NCBI RefSeq assembly: GCF_024594815.1
Contig: NZ_JANJOU010000001.1
Location: forward strand, 496,001 to 560,000
Direction of reading: 5' to 3'
Source of the DNA: Roseomonas populi
GTDB taxonomy: Bacteria; Pseudomonadota; Alphaproteobacteria; Acetobacterales; Acetobacteraceae
Length of the DNA stretch: 64,000 nucleotides
The position numbers and the translations under genes were made by a program. This document shows positions 1 through 7,424 of the stretch, in pieces. How positions within the stretch are numbered: position 1 is the first letter of the stretch; each line of letters begins with the position of its first letter. Under the pieces are notes generated by a model, which was not told the DNA's origin, did no database searches, and saw only the letters and a program-made list of their open reading frames with translations.

Positions 1-881
1 GAGGGTAACGGCGCGCCTGCCAGCGCCGCGGCGTAGTGGCGGGTGACGGCGAGCCAGCCCTCCCGCGTCCCGGGCCAGGCGTCCAGCGCCGCCAGCCCGA
101 TGGCCGCCGCGTACTCCGACATCTTCGCGTTGGTTCCCGCCAGCACCGCCTGCCTCGATCCGAGGAAGCCGAAGTTGCACAGGCGCCGCAGCCGCTCCAT
201 CCACGCCGAATCGCGCGAGAGCACTGCCCCGCCCTCCCCGATGCCGAAGGACTTCGTAGCGTGCAGGCTGACGATCACCGGCGCCCGCCCGACGGCCATC
301 GGGCCGCCGGCGCGCAGCGCGTCGAAGGCAGCGGCGGCGTCAACGATCACGGGGATGCCGGTGCGGGCCGAGACCACGTCCCAGCGCACCAGATCCAGTG
401 GACGCCCGAAGGGTGCAACCACGAGGATAGCTCCGATCTCGTCCAGGTCCGTTCGCGCCTCCACCGCCTCTGGGTCCAGCGCCCAGCTCGCCGGATCCAC
501 GTCGGCGAAGTGCGGCACCAGCCCCGCCTCCCGCGCCGCGCCGGCGGTGGCGACGAAGGTCCAGGCCGGCATCAGGCACTTCCGCCCGGGCGCCGCGCCC
601 GAGGCCCGCAGCGCGAGGGCCAGGGCCAGGGTGGCGTTGGCCGTCAGCGCCACCTCCTCCGCCGCCAACCCCCAATGCGCCGCCAGGCGCGACTGCAGGC
701 GCAGCCAGAGCAGGCCGTGATTGGCATACCAACGGTTGGCGTCGATCTCCTGCAGGTAGGGCAGGATCGCCTCGGCCGCGGGCAGGCGGGGGCGGGCCAC
801 CGGGATGCCCGGCGCCAGGAAGCCGCTGGCGGGGGTGCAGGCGGCGACCGGGGTGGAGAAGCGCGTCGTGTCCAACGGCAT
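1..881 (-). CDS. DegT/DnrJ/EryC1/StrS-family aminotransferase, 3' end cut by window
   Basis: Reading the minus strand from the ATG at 881 gives an open frame of 293 codons running off the window edge. It reads as a PLP-dependent sugar aminotransferase of the DegT/DnrJ/EryC1/StrS family. The segment HATKSFGIGEGG (Lys210) matches the PLP-lysine loop of this family, and the upstream MPAWTFVATAGAAREAG and VIVDAAAAFDAL blocks match its cofactor-binding core. Such enzymes transaminate nucleotide-linked keto-sugars for surface glycans or glycosylated products. The neighbouring glycosyltransferase-like gene on the same strand fits a glycan role. The substrate cannot be told from sequence. The C-terminal part lies outside the window. 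Confidence 0.85.
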   Translation of the reverse strand, partial: MPLDTTRFSTPVAACTPASGFLAPGIPVARPRLPAAEAILPYLQEIDANRWYANHGLLWLRLQSRLAAHWGLAAEEVALTANATLALALALRASGAAPGRKCLMPAWTFVATAGAAREAGLVPHFADVDPASWALDPEAVEARTDLDEIGAILVVAPFGRPLDLVRWDVVSARTGIPVIVDAAAAFDALRAGGPMAVGRAPVIVSLHATKSFGIGEGGAVLSRDSAWMERLRRLCNFGFLGSRQAVLAGTNAKMSEYAAAIGLAALDAWPGTREGWLAVTRHYAAALAGAPLP

Positions 882-940
882 GGTGACGCTCCTGATCCTC
901 TTGATCGGGCGCCGCCCGGCTACCGGACGGCAGAGGAAGC

Positions 941-2125
941 CTAGGCAGGGAATCTTTCCAGCCGGTTTCCGGCGCGCACGAGATCCGCCAGCTCCACCAG
1001 AGCCTGCAGGAAGATGCCTGGCGCGAAGTCGCGCTCGGCCACGGCGAGGCCGGCAGCAGCGTCCGCATCGCGGTCAGCGGAGTTGTGAAAGATGGCGGCA
1101 ATCCGCTCGCTGAGGTCGGGCGCCGTCCAGTCCAGCCCGTGGAAGGCGCCCAGATTCGGGAAGCGGGCCCGCATGTACTCGTTGCTGTCGGAGACCACGC
1201 AGGCGCGCGCGGCGAATCCGCCGACCACGCGCTCGTGCACGCCGCCGCCGAAATTCGGCGTGGTGCTGACGAGGTACTGCGTGTCCGCGTAGAGCCCGGG
1301 CAGCTCGGCAGCGTGGATCGCGGGGCGCAGCGTCGCGCGGGCGCCCGCCGCGTCCAGGTGATCCCATCCGCGGCCGATGACCAGCGCGCCCAGCGGCAGC
1401 AGCGCGCGGGCGAAGGCGTTGGAACGCAGCGCGCGCGTGTGCTGGTCCACCTCGTAGGTCAGGGCGAAGAGGATCTCCAACCGCTCCTCCAGGTGCAGCC
1501 CGTTCGCACGCGTTGCCTCGATCACTAGGTCGGTGATGTCGCCCGTCGGGCGCCGCGCCGCCTCCTCCGACGCGTCGTGCAGTGCGCGGCGCAGCCCGGC
1601 GGGCCAGCCCTCCCAACCCGCACGGCGCCGCGCGGGGTCCTCGCCCGTCTTAACGAAGACCATCCGGTGCGGGCGGCGCGCCCAGGGTGTCCTCTCCCTG
1701 AACGGGTTGGGGAGAACGGCGAAGGGCAGCAGCGCCGAGATCTGCGGCGATCGGATCAGCCGCCGCTGCACCCCCAGCCAATCCTCCATCAGGTAGCCAT
1801 TCGCCACCCAGCGCGAGGCGACGCGGTGGTTCACCGGCAACTGGCAGGGCGTGTCGGCGAGGACGGAGACGAAGGGAACCTGCAGCATGTCCCAGAGATT
1901 GCCGTCCCCGGCCGAGAGCGTGGCGCCGATCCCGGCGGAGCCCCAGGCGAGGCGGATCCCCTCCCGCGCCAGGGGCAGAAGCCGGTCGGCCCAGTTGGGC
2001 TCGTGCAGGTCGATGACGTGGCCGCGCAGGCCCATCGGCTCCAGCTGCCGCATGTAGCCGCCGTTCAGCTCGGCCAGGATGCCGTTCTCGTTCTCGCCGA
2101 TGAAGGTGACGACGTGGTCGGCCAT
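941..2125 (-). CDS. Glycosyltransferase-like protein (CgeB-like C-terminal region)
   Basis: A 394-residue soluble protein. The C-terminal third contains NFGGGVHERVVGGFAARACVV followed by a DSNEY segment. This resembles the HERVxEALACG-type nucleotide-sugar motif of GT-B glycosyltransferases and CgeB-like proteins. The N-terminus (VVTFIGENENGI) resembles a Rossmann-like first strand. The ATG at 2125 is preceded by GGAGGG at good spacing. The gene lies 59 bases upstream of the DegT-type aminotransferase on the same strand, so both may belong to a glycan assembly locus continuing beyond the left edge. Family placement is by motif only; donor and acceptor are unknown. Confidence 0.6.
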   Translation of the reverse strand: MADHVVTFIGENENGILAELNGGYMRQLEPMGLRGHVIDLHEPNWADRLLPLAREGIRLAWGSAGIGATLSAGDGNLWDMLQVPFVSVLADTPCQLPVNHRVASRWVANGYLMEDWLGVQRRLIRSPQISALLPFAVLPNPFRERTPWARRPHRMVFVKTGEDPARRRAGWEGWPAGLRRALHDASEEAARRPTGDITDLVIEATRANGLHLEERLEILFALTYEVDQHTRALRSNAFARALLPLGALVIGRGWDHLDAAGARATLRPAIHAAELPGLYADTQYLVSTTPNFGGGVHERVVGGFAARACVVSDSNEYMRARFPNLGAFHGLDWTAPDLSERIAAIFHNSADRDADAAAGLAVAERDFAPGIFLQALVELADLVRAGNRLERFPA

Positions 2126-2168
2126 TCTGGCCCTCCGCTGAAGCGCGGGGATGATGGCCGGGAAGGTG

Positions 2169-3248
2169 TTAAGCGGCGCTGAAGCCGGGAAGGCGCGTGC
2201 GGGCCGCCGCCAGGCGGGCCAGGGCGGGGGCGATCCTGGCGGCCAGGGCCAGGCTGCCCGGCGCCCGGTCCAGCCCCCGCGCGATCAGCCCGGCCCAGCG
2301 CATCGGGCGGTCCAGGCGGCGGTTCAATGCGGCATGGAACTCCCCAGCGGGCCGGCCAGAGAGGATGGCCCGCGCCACCTCCTCCCCGCCTGCCAGGGCC
2401 ATGGCCACGCCGTCCCCAGCCAGGGAAGGCACCACGGCAAACTGGTCGCCCACCCGGTACAGGCCGGGTTCCGGCGCCGCACCGTCGCGGTGGCGGAAGC
2501 CGTATGGCACGCCCGCCACGGCCATCGGGCGCGGCAGCAGCGGCTCCGCGCCCCGTAGCAGCGCGCCGGCCCGATCTGAGCCGGCCGAAACCCGCGCCAG
2601 CAGCGACGGAGCATCCGCGGATTCCACCGCGTGCAGGGCGGCGCAGAGATTCGCCCCGCCCTCCGGCCGGGGCTGCAGCCCGGCATAGCCACCGTCGAAG
2701 GGCAGCAGCACCACTTCTGCCGGCATCGGCGCGGCCAGGCGGAGCGGCAGCTTCAGTCCCACTGATCCGCCGCGCTTCGCCCGCGCATGGCCGCGCAGCT
2801 CGTGCTTGCCGGTGGCGAGCACCAGCGCCGCGCCGTGCAGGGTCGTGCCGCCGGCCAGCCGGGCGCACCACTCCGCGCCCTCCCGCCCGGCAGCGAGCAC
2901 CACGGCGCCGCGCAGCACGCGCGCCCCCGCCCCGGCGGCGAGGTCCAGCAGGGCCTCGTCCAGCACGGCGCGGGGCAGGCTCCAGGCGCCGAAAGGCAGT
3001 GCCCAGGCCGCCTCCCGCGCCCCGGATGCCAGGCGGGCCGCGCCGATCGGCACGGCGCCCAGGCACGGCAGGGATAGGCCGAGTCCCTCCAGCAACGCCG
3101 CCGCGTCGGGGCCCAGGAACTCGCCGCAGACCTTCTCCCGCGCCGCAGGCTCGCGCTCCACCAGGGTTACCTCCGCCCCGCCCTGCGCGAGGCGAAGCGC
3201 CGCCGCGGCCCCGGCAGGACCACCGCCCACCACAAGGACCTCCGTCAC
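2169..3248 (-). CDS. FAD-dependent oxidoreductase, geranylgeranyl-reductase-like, of the type III PKS cluster
   Basis: A 359-residue flavoprotein. Residues 4-16 form the dinucleotide-binding GGGPAG loop, an ER pair follows at the end of the second strand, and VVPSLAGDGVAMAL near residue 280 matches the GD motif of geranylgeranyl-reductase-like FAD enzymes. I place the start at the GTG at 3248 because it overlaps the methyltransferase stop by four bases (GTGA) and puts the Rossmann motif at the N-terminus. An upstream in-frame start at 3275 would add nine residues lacking family character. Position behind the type III polyketide synthase and methyltransferase suggests oxidative or reductive tailoring of the polyketide. 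The product is unknown. Confidence 0.85.
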   Translation of the reverse strand: MTEVLVVGGGPAGAAAALRLAQGGAEVTLVEREPAAREKVCGEFLGPDAAALLEGLGLSLPCLGAVPIGAARLASGAREAAWALPFGAWSLPRAVLDEALLDLAAGAGARVLRGAVVLAAGREGAEWCARLAGGTTLHGAALVLATGKHELRGHARAKRGGSVGLKLPLRLAAPMPAEVVLLPFDGGYAGLQPRPEGGANLCAALHAVESADAPSLLARVSAGSDRAGALLRGAEPLLPRPMAVAGVPYGFRHRDGAAPEPGLYRVGDQFAVVPSLAGDGVAMALAGGEEVARAILSGRPAGEFHAALNRRLDRPMRWAGLIARGLDRAPGSLALAARIAPALARLAAARTRLPGFSAA

Positions 3249-3943
3249 GCCGCCCCCGGGCCGGAGACGATCCAACGGAAGGGGAAAGCCCAGCGCAGCT
3301 CGGCCCGCACGCCCGCACGGTCAATCAACCCCTGCCAGTCCGCACGGGAGAAGCCGCGGGCGATGGAGACGGTGCTGTCATGCACCACCATCGGATCCAT
3401 CCGCATCAGCCGCACGCCGGCCCAGACCGTGGCCCAGGGAACGGGATGGCGGTGCAGGTCGCTGACGAGCCAGCCCAGCCGCGCCCGCGCCTCCATCCAG
3501 CGCAGGAAGCGCACCAGCGCGGCATCGTCGAGGTGATGCGCGAAGAGGGAGCAGACCACGGCGTCGAACCGCTCCGATGGGTCCAGGGCGAAGAGGTCGG
3601 CGGTGATCCAGCGCATCTTCAGGCCGGGGTGCCGCGCCCGCGCATGGGCCTCCGCGTGCGGCGAGCGGTCCAGCGCCGCCAACTCCACCGCCACGCCCCG
3701 GCGGGCGCCCCATTCGGCCACCCGCGCCAGCATGTCCCCGCCGCCGGCGCCCACGTCCAGCACACTCAACTGGCGCGCCCCTTCGCGCCGCGCCAGCGCG
3801 TCCAGCCAGCGCAAGGTGGGGCGATAGGCCAGGCTCATGCGGTTGATGCGCTCCAGGTCCTTCAGCGCGCCGGAGAAGGCGGCGAAGTCCTGCGCCGAAT
3901 CGTCCATGATCTCCGGCGCGTCGGAGCGGCTTCGCAGCATCAC
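3245..3943 (-). CDS. Class I SAM-dependent methyltransferase, type III PKS tailoring
   Basis: A 232-residue protein with the class I methyltransferase motif I VLDVGAGGGDML at residues 61-72, an acidic residue after the next strand (ALDRSPHA), and a CSLFAHHLDD post-motif region. This is typical of UbiE/Coq5-like small-molecule methyltransferases. The gene may start at GTG 3943, overlapping the polyketide synthase stop by four bases, or at ATG 3940, sharing one base (TGATG). Either implies translational coupling. Its 3' end overlaps the flavoprotein start by four bases. It is inferred to methylate the polyketide. Confidence 0.85.
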   Translation of the reverse strand: MMLRSRSDAPEIMDDSAQDFAAFSGALKDLERINRMSLAYRPTLRWLDALARREGARQLSVLDVGAGGGDMLARVAEWGARRGVAVELAALDRSPHAEAHARARHPGLKMRWITADLFALDPSERFDAVVCSLFAHHLDDAALVRFLRWMEARARLGWLVSDLHRHPVPWATVWAGVRLMRMDPMVVHDSTVSIARGFSRADWQGLIDRAGVRAELRWAFPFRWIVSGPGAA

Positions 3944-4992
3944 ACCGTCTCGAAGCGCATCGTCTCGGCCGAAAGTCCGGGGCCGAAGGCCATGGCGATG
4001 CCGCGCCGCCCCCCCTCCCGCTCCTCCATCATCGCCCGCAGCACGAACATCACCGTGGGGGAGGACATGTTCCCGTGCCCTTCCAGCACGGCGCGAGAGG
4101 CGGCGAGCGCACCCTGCGGCGGGCGGCAGGCTTCCTCCACCGCGTCCAGCACGGAACGGCCGCCGGGATGGATAGCCCAGAGGTCGAACTCATCCGCCCC
4201 CGCCCCGTCCAGCAGCGCCGGAAGGCGCGGCGGCAGCGCGCGGGTGAGGCTCTTTGGCACCTCGCCGGAGAGCACCATGTCGAAGCCGTTGTCGCCCACG
4301 CGCCAGGCGATCTGCTCCTGCGCCTCCGGCATCAGGGCGCAGCGGAAGCCGTCCAGCCGCAATCCCTCGGGATCGGCGCTGACCAGCGCGGCGGAGCATC
4401 CGTCGCCGAAGAGGAGAAAGCAGAGGAGCTGCTCCACCTCCGGCCGCTCCTGCAGGTGCAGGGTGCAGAGCTCCAGGTTCACCACCAGCACCCGCGCGGC
4501 CGGGTCCGCGCGCACGGCATCATGCGCCGCCCGCAGCGCCACGATGGCGGCCTGGCAGCCCATGAAGCCGATATTCGTGCGGGCCACGCTCTCATCCAGC
4601 CCCAGCCGGGCGGCGATGGCGTGGTCCAGCCCAGGCGCGGCGAAACCGGTGCAGGAGGCGGTGATGAGATGGGTGATGCCCCGCACGGGCCCCAGCGCGT
4701 CCAGCGCGCGGAAGGCGAGTGCTGGTGCCTCTGCCTCCCACCGGGCCATGCGGGCGCGGGTGGAGGGGAAGCCGCCGGGGGCATAGAAGCCCTCCGCGTC
4801 CACCAGCCCGGGGCGGCCATCAGGCTCCAGCACACTCCAGCGGCGGACGATGCCGGCGCGGTCCGCCATGCGGGAGAAGAGGCGGCGTTCCCGCCCCTCG
4901 GGGATCAGCCCTTCCGCGAAGGCGCGGAAGGTGCCGTGCACCTCGTGGTCTGGGCAGGCCGTGCCGATGCGGTTCAGGAAGACGGGTGCCAT
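3940..4992 (-). CDS. Type III polyketide synthase (chalcone synthase-like)
   Basis: A 350-residue thiolase-fold enzyme, the normal length for bacterial type III PKS. The catalytic triad is visible: Cys114 in TASCTGFAAPGLD, His275 in WAIHPGG and Asn308 in HGNMSSPT. Members condense malonyl-CoA units on a starter acyl-CoA to give resorcinols, pyrones or phloroglucinols. It is the first gene of a three-gene operon with a methyltransferase and an FAD oxidoreductase, all joined by stop/start overlaps. The set resembles alkylresorcinol or alkylpyrone-type clusters of alphaproteobacteria, but the starter unit and chain length cannot be read from sequence. Confidence 0.93.
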   Translation of the reverse strand: MAPVFLNRIGTACPDHEVHGTFRAFAEGLIPEGRERRLFSRMADRAGIVRRWSVLEPDGRPGLVDAEGFYAPGGFPSTRARMARWEAEAPALAFRALDALGPVRGITHLITASCTGFAAPGLDHAIAARLGLDESVARTNIGFMGCQAAIVALRAAHDAVRADPAARVLVVNLELCTLHLQERPEVEQLLCFLLFGDGCSAALVSADPEGLRLDGFRCALMPEAQEQIAWRVGDNGFDMVLSGEVPKSLTRALPPRLPALLDGAGADEFDLWAIHPGGRSVLDAVEEACRPPQGALAASRAVLEGHGNMSSPTVMFVLRAMMEEREGGRRGIAMAFGPGLSAETMRFETV

Positions 4993-5056
4993 CCCCCGGC
5001 AGATCGGGACGGCACCGCAAATTATCAGGGGTGCGGCGCGAACAAGGCCGCGCGCG

Positions 5057-6517
5057 TCAGCGCCAGGTTGGCCCCGGGGCCTTGCGGACGCGGCGGTTCA
5101 CCTCCTCCGCGGAGACGATGCTGCCCTCCCAGAACTCATCGATCAGGTCGCGGTTCGCCATCACCCAGGCGGAAACCCGGTCGAAGTCGTTCTGGCCGAG
5201 GCCGCCGCTGACCTGCATCACAATGGGTTCAACCATCAGGATCGTCAGCCGGTCCGTGTCCATGCGCGTGCCGGGAGTGACGCCGACGAGGATGTTCTCA
5301 TCCCCGTGCCCGCGCCGCAGCCAGACCACCTGCGGCAGGCCGGTGAGGTGCGAGCGCAGGCGGATCATGTCGTCCACGATCCCGTCCACGGGACCCTCCC
5401 CGCCTTCGTCACGGCGGTTACGGCGGTCGTCCCGGTTGCGGTCGTCCCGGATACGGTCTTCGCGGGGGCGATCATCCCGCGGCCGCTCATCGCGGGGACG
5501 ATCCTCGCGCGGCCGGTCATCCCGCTGGCGCTCGTCGCGCTGCCTGTCCTCGCGGCGGCGCTCCTCCCTCGGGTGGATCTCCTCCGCCGCGGCGGGCGCC
5601 GGGCCGGTCGGGGCGGCGGGCGCCTCCGCAGGGGCAGGTACCGGCGCGGGGACGGAAGCCACGGGAGCCGGTGCGGGGACGGCCACGACAGGCGCCGGCG
5701 CGGGCTCGGGCGCGGCAGGAGCCGGCGCCGGGGCGGCCTCGGCGCCGGGCTGGGCACGGCGCACGCTCACCCCGTCATCGTCCACCGCCAGCTCGATCGA
5801 CAGATCGGCCTCGAAGACGAGGCGGAGCGCGCCCTCGAAGGCCTCGCGGAAGGCTTCCGCCGTGGCGCCGGGCGCGCCGAAGCGGGCCTGCAGCTCCGGC
5901 CAGGGCGTCGTCACGGTCGCACCCTCGCCGGCGCGGGCCAGGGCCTCGCGCGTCCAGGCATGGGCGTCCATCGCCTCGGCGGAACCGGAAAGGGCGCGCT
6001 GGATGCCACGGTCCAGCGGCACGGCGTGAACTTCCAGGCTCGCTAGGAAGCGCGCGTTCAGGCGGATCTGCGCGGGCCAGCCACCGCCGCGCGGGCGGCT
6101 GCGGGCGTCCAGCACAGCCAGCTCCGGCCCGCTCTCGACGGAAACGGTGATGCGGGCGCCGAGCAGGCGGTCCAGCTGCTCTGCCAACGGGGCCGCGGCA
6201 CCTTCGGAAAGGCCCATCCGGGCAGCAAGGGCTGCGGCATCGGCGCCCAGCGCCACGGTGGCGCTGCCGGCGCGCAGCGCGGAATCGCAGAGGAAGGCGA
6301 GCAGCAGGCGCAGGCCCGCCCCATCCGGCAGGGTCTCGCCCGCCGCGCCCGGCGCGATGCGGAGCGCGGCGTCCACGCCCTCACGCCGCCACGCCTCCGT
6401 GACCGGCTCCAACGGCAGGGCAAGGCGGCAGAAAGCCGCATGTTGCCAGAGGACGGATTCGGGCGCGGACGCGCGATCGGATTCCGCCGATACGGCTGGA
6501 TCGGTACGGGACATCAT
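5057..6517 (-). CDS. RepA_C-like replication initiator domain joined to a DUF4160-like C-terminal domain
   Basis: An unusual 486-residue protein. Residues of about 20-230 resemble the plasmid-encoded RepA family (RepA_C): WQHAAFCRLALP, RLLLAFLCDSALRAGS, then LxRLLGARITV, a RLNARFL segment and HAVPLDRGIQRAL. A Pro/Ala-rich stretch follows, then a run of about ten degenerate RDDRPRE-type repeats. The last 100 residues (LPQVVWLRRGH to NRDLIDEFWEGSI) resemble the small DUF4160 domain. I start at the ATG pair 6517/6514; longer in-frame extensions have no domain. No Shine-Dalgarno sequence is obvious. The gene sits among chromosomal housekeeping genes, so it may be a domesticated plasmid initiator. 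Domain calls are from memory and need a profile search. Confidence 0.7.
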   Translation of the reverse strand: MMSRTDPAVSAESDRASAPESVLWQHAAFCRLALPLEPVTEAWRREGVDAALRIAPGAAGETLPDGAGLRLLLAFLCDSALRAGSATVALGADAAALAARMGLSEGAAAPLAEQLDRLLGARITVSVESGPELAVLDARSRPRGGGWPAQIRLNARFLASLEVHAVPLDRGIQRALSGSAEAMDAHAWTREALARAGEGATVTTPWPELQARFGAPGATAEAFREAFEGALRLVFEADLSIELAVDDDGVSVRRAQPGAEAAPAPAPAAPEPAPAPVVAVPAPAPVASVPAPVPAPAEAPAAPTGPAPAAAEEIHPREERRREDRQRDERQRDDRPREDRPRDERPRDDRPREDRIRDDRNRDDRRNRRDEGGEGPVDGIVDDMIRLRSHLTGLPQVVWLRRGHGDENILVGVTPGTRMDTDRLTILMVEPIVMQVSGGLGQNDFDRVSAWVMANRDLIDEFWEGSIVSAEEVNRRVRKAPGPTWR

Positions 6518-6928
6518 GGACGGCAGATGTACTCGAGAGGAATGAGGACGGGGGCCGCGCGGCAACGCGCCAAAAGAGAGGCGGCCCGATGCAATGCCAG
6601 ATAATGGCCGCGGGCCGCGGCGGCAAGCCCGGCCATGCCCTTGCAAGGGCCGCGTGGCCGTCTGAGCCCCTCTCTCCCGGGGAGAATCCTGACTTTACGC
6701 TGCGGCAGCACCGCTTCATGCGCGGCATCCCGCCGGCCCTGTCGCCATGGCGGCGCCGCGCGGGCGCGTCACCCCTGCCGGGGTGGCTGGACATCTGGGC
6801 TGGAACTCAAGCACCGGCCTTGCCGGGGGCACCCGCGTCCTGCGCGGGGCGGCGCCCCGGCTCCACGCGGGGCCGGACGCGCTGGCGTCCGGGCCAGGAA
6901 ACCGGCCCGGACGTTCAGGAAGGTGCCG
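6518..6928. other. Intergenic region between HU gene and repA-like gene
   Basis: A 411-base gap. It holds the hairpin that probably ends the HU transcript (6886-6913), a perfect 14-base palindrome GCCCTTGCAAGGGC at 6637-6650 and a smaller inverted repeat TCTCCC-G-GGGAGA at 6673-6685. Short open frames on both strands have no recognisable protein character. I see no tRNA, and no set of iteron-like direct repeats such as RepA initiators bind. Confidence 0.6.
6886..6913 (-). terminator. Hairpin terminator downstream of HU gene
   Basis: A perfect 10-base inverted repeat, CGTCCGGGCC and GGCCCGGACG, separated by 8 bases, lies 15 bases past the HU stop codon. It has no clear T-run on the minus strand, so it is a strong GC hairpin rather than a textbook intrinsic terminator. 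Confidence 0.6.
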
Positions 6929-7297
6929 TCAGACGGCTTCCTTCAGCTCCTTGGCGGGGCGGAAGGCGATCTTCTTGGAGGCCGCGATCTGGATCTGCTC
7001 GCCCGTCGCGGGGTTGCGGCCCATGCGGGCGGGGCGGGACTTCACCTCGAGGATGCCAAGCCCGTTGATGCGGATCTTGGCGCCTTCCTTGAGGTGATCC
7101 GCCAGGGAGGCGACGAAGTCGTTGACCAGGGTCTCAGCCTGCTTCTTCGGCATCTCGTGGTTCTCCGCGAGGGAGGCCGCGAGCTGCTTCAGGCTCACCA
7201 CCGCGGGGGCCGCGGGCTTCGCCGCCGCACCCTTCGCGGGGGCCTTCGCCGCCGGAGCCTTCGCCGCGGGCTTCTTGGGTGCCGCTGCCTTTGCCAT
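6929..7297 (-). CDS. DNA-binding protein HU with Lys/Ala/Pro-rich N-terminal tail
   Basis: A 122-residue protein. Residues of about 36-122 are a complete HU/IHF domain: VSLKQLAASLAENH at the start, then INGLGILEVKSRPARMGRNP and the DNA-contacting arm with TGEQIQIAASKKIAFRPAK. The first 35 residues are repeats of PAAKAPAAK type like histone H1 tails. HU bends and compacts DNA in the nucleoid. Standard HU is about 90 residues, so the tail is an addition, likely giving extra non-specific DNA binding. The ATG at 7297 is preceded by GGCGGATC. It is monocistronic: it has its own upstream region and a hairpin after the stop. Confidence 0.93.
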   Translation of the reverse strand: MAKAAAPKKPAAKAPAAKAPAKGAAAKPAAPAVVSLKQLAASLAENHEMPKKQAETLVNDFVASLADHLKEGAKIRINGLGILEVKSRPARMGRNPATGEQIQIAASKKIAFRPAKELKEAV

Positions 7298-7321
7298 GTG
7301 ATCCGCCTAACTTCTGTTGCG

Positions 7322-7343
7322 CGTGGTGGGCGAAATCACCACG
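7322..7343. promoter_or_regulatory. Inverted repeat in HU gene leader
   Basis: CGTGGTG and CACCACG are perfect 7-base arms around an 8-base spacer, 25 bases upstream of the HU ATG. It could be an operator or an mRNA hairpin in the leader. No further support is visible. Confidence 0.3.
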
Positions 7344-7424
7344 AAGCCGTTGGGCCAACAAGTGGGATGACGCTTAAACCCAATAGCGGCAGGCAAAATC
7401 GGCATTCCCGCCACAGTTCCGCGC

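Noticed and set aside
2327-4786. An 819-codon open frame on the plus strand opposite the PKS cluster
   Set aside because: It is rich in Arg, Pro and Ala without domains and mirrors real minus-strand genes; very high G+C leaves long stop-free antisense frames.
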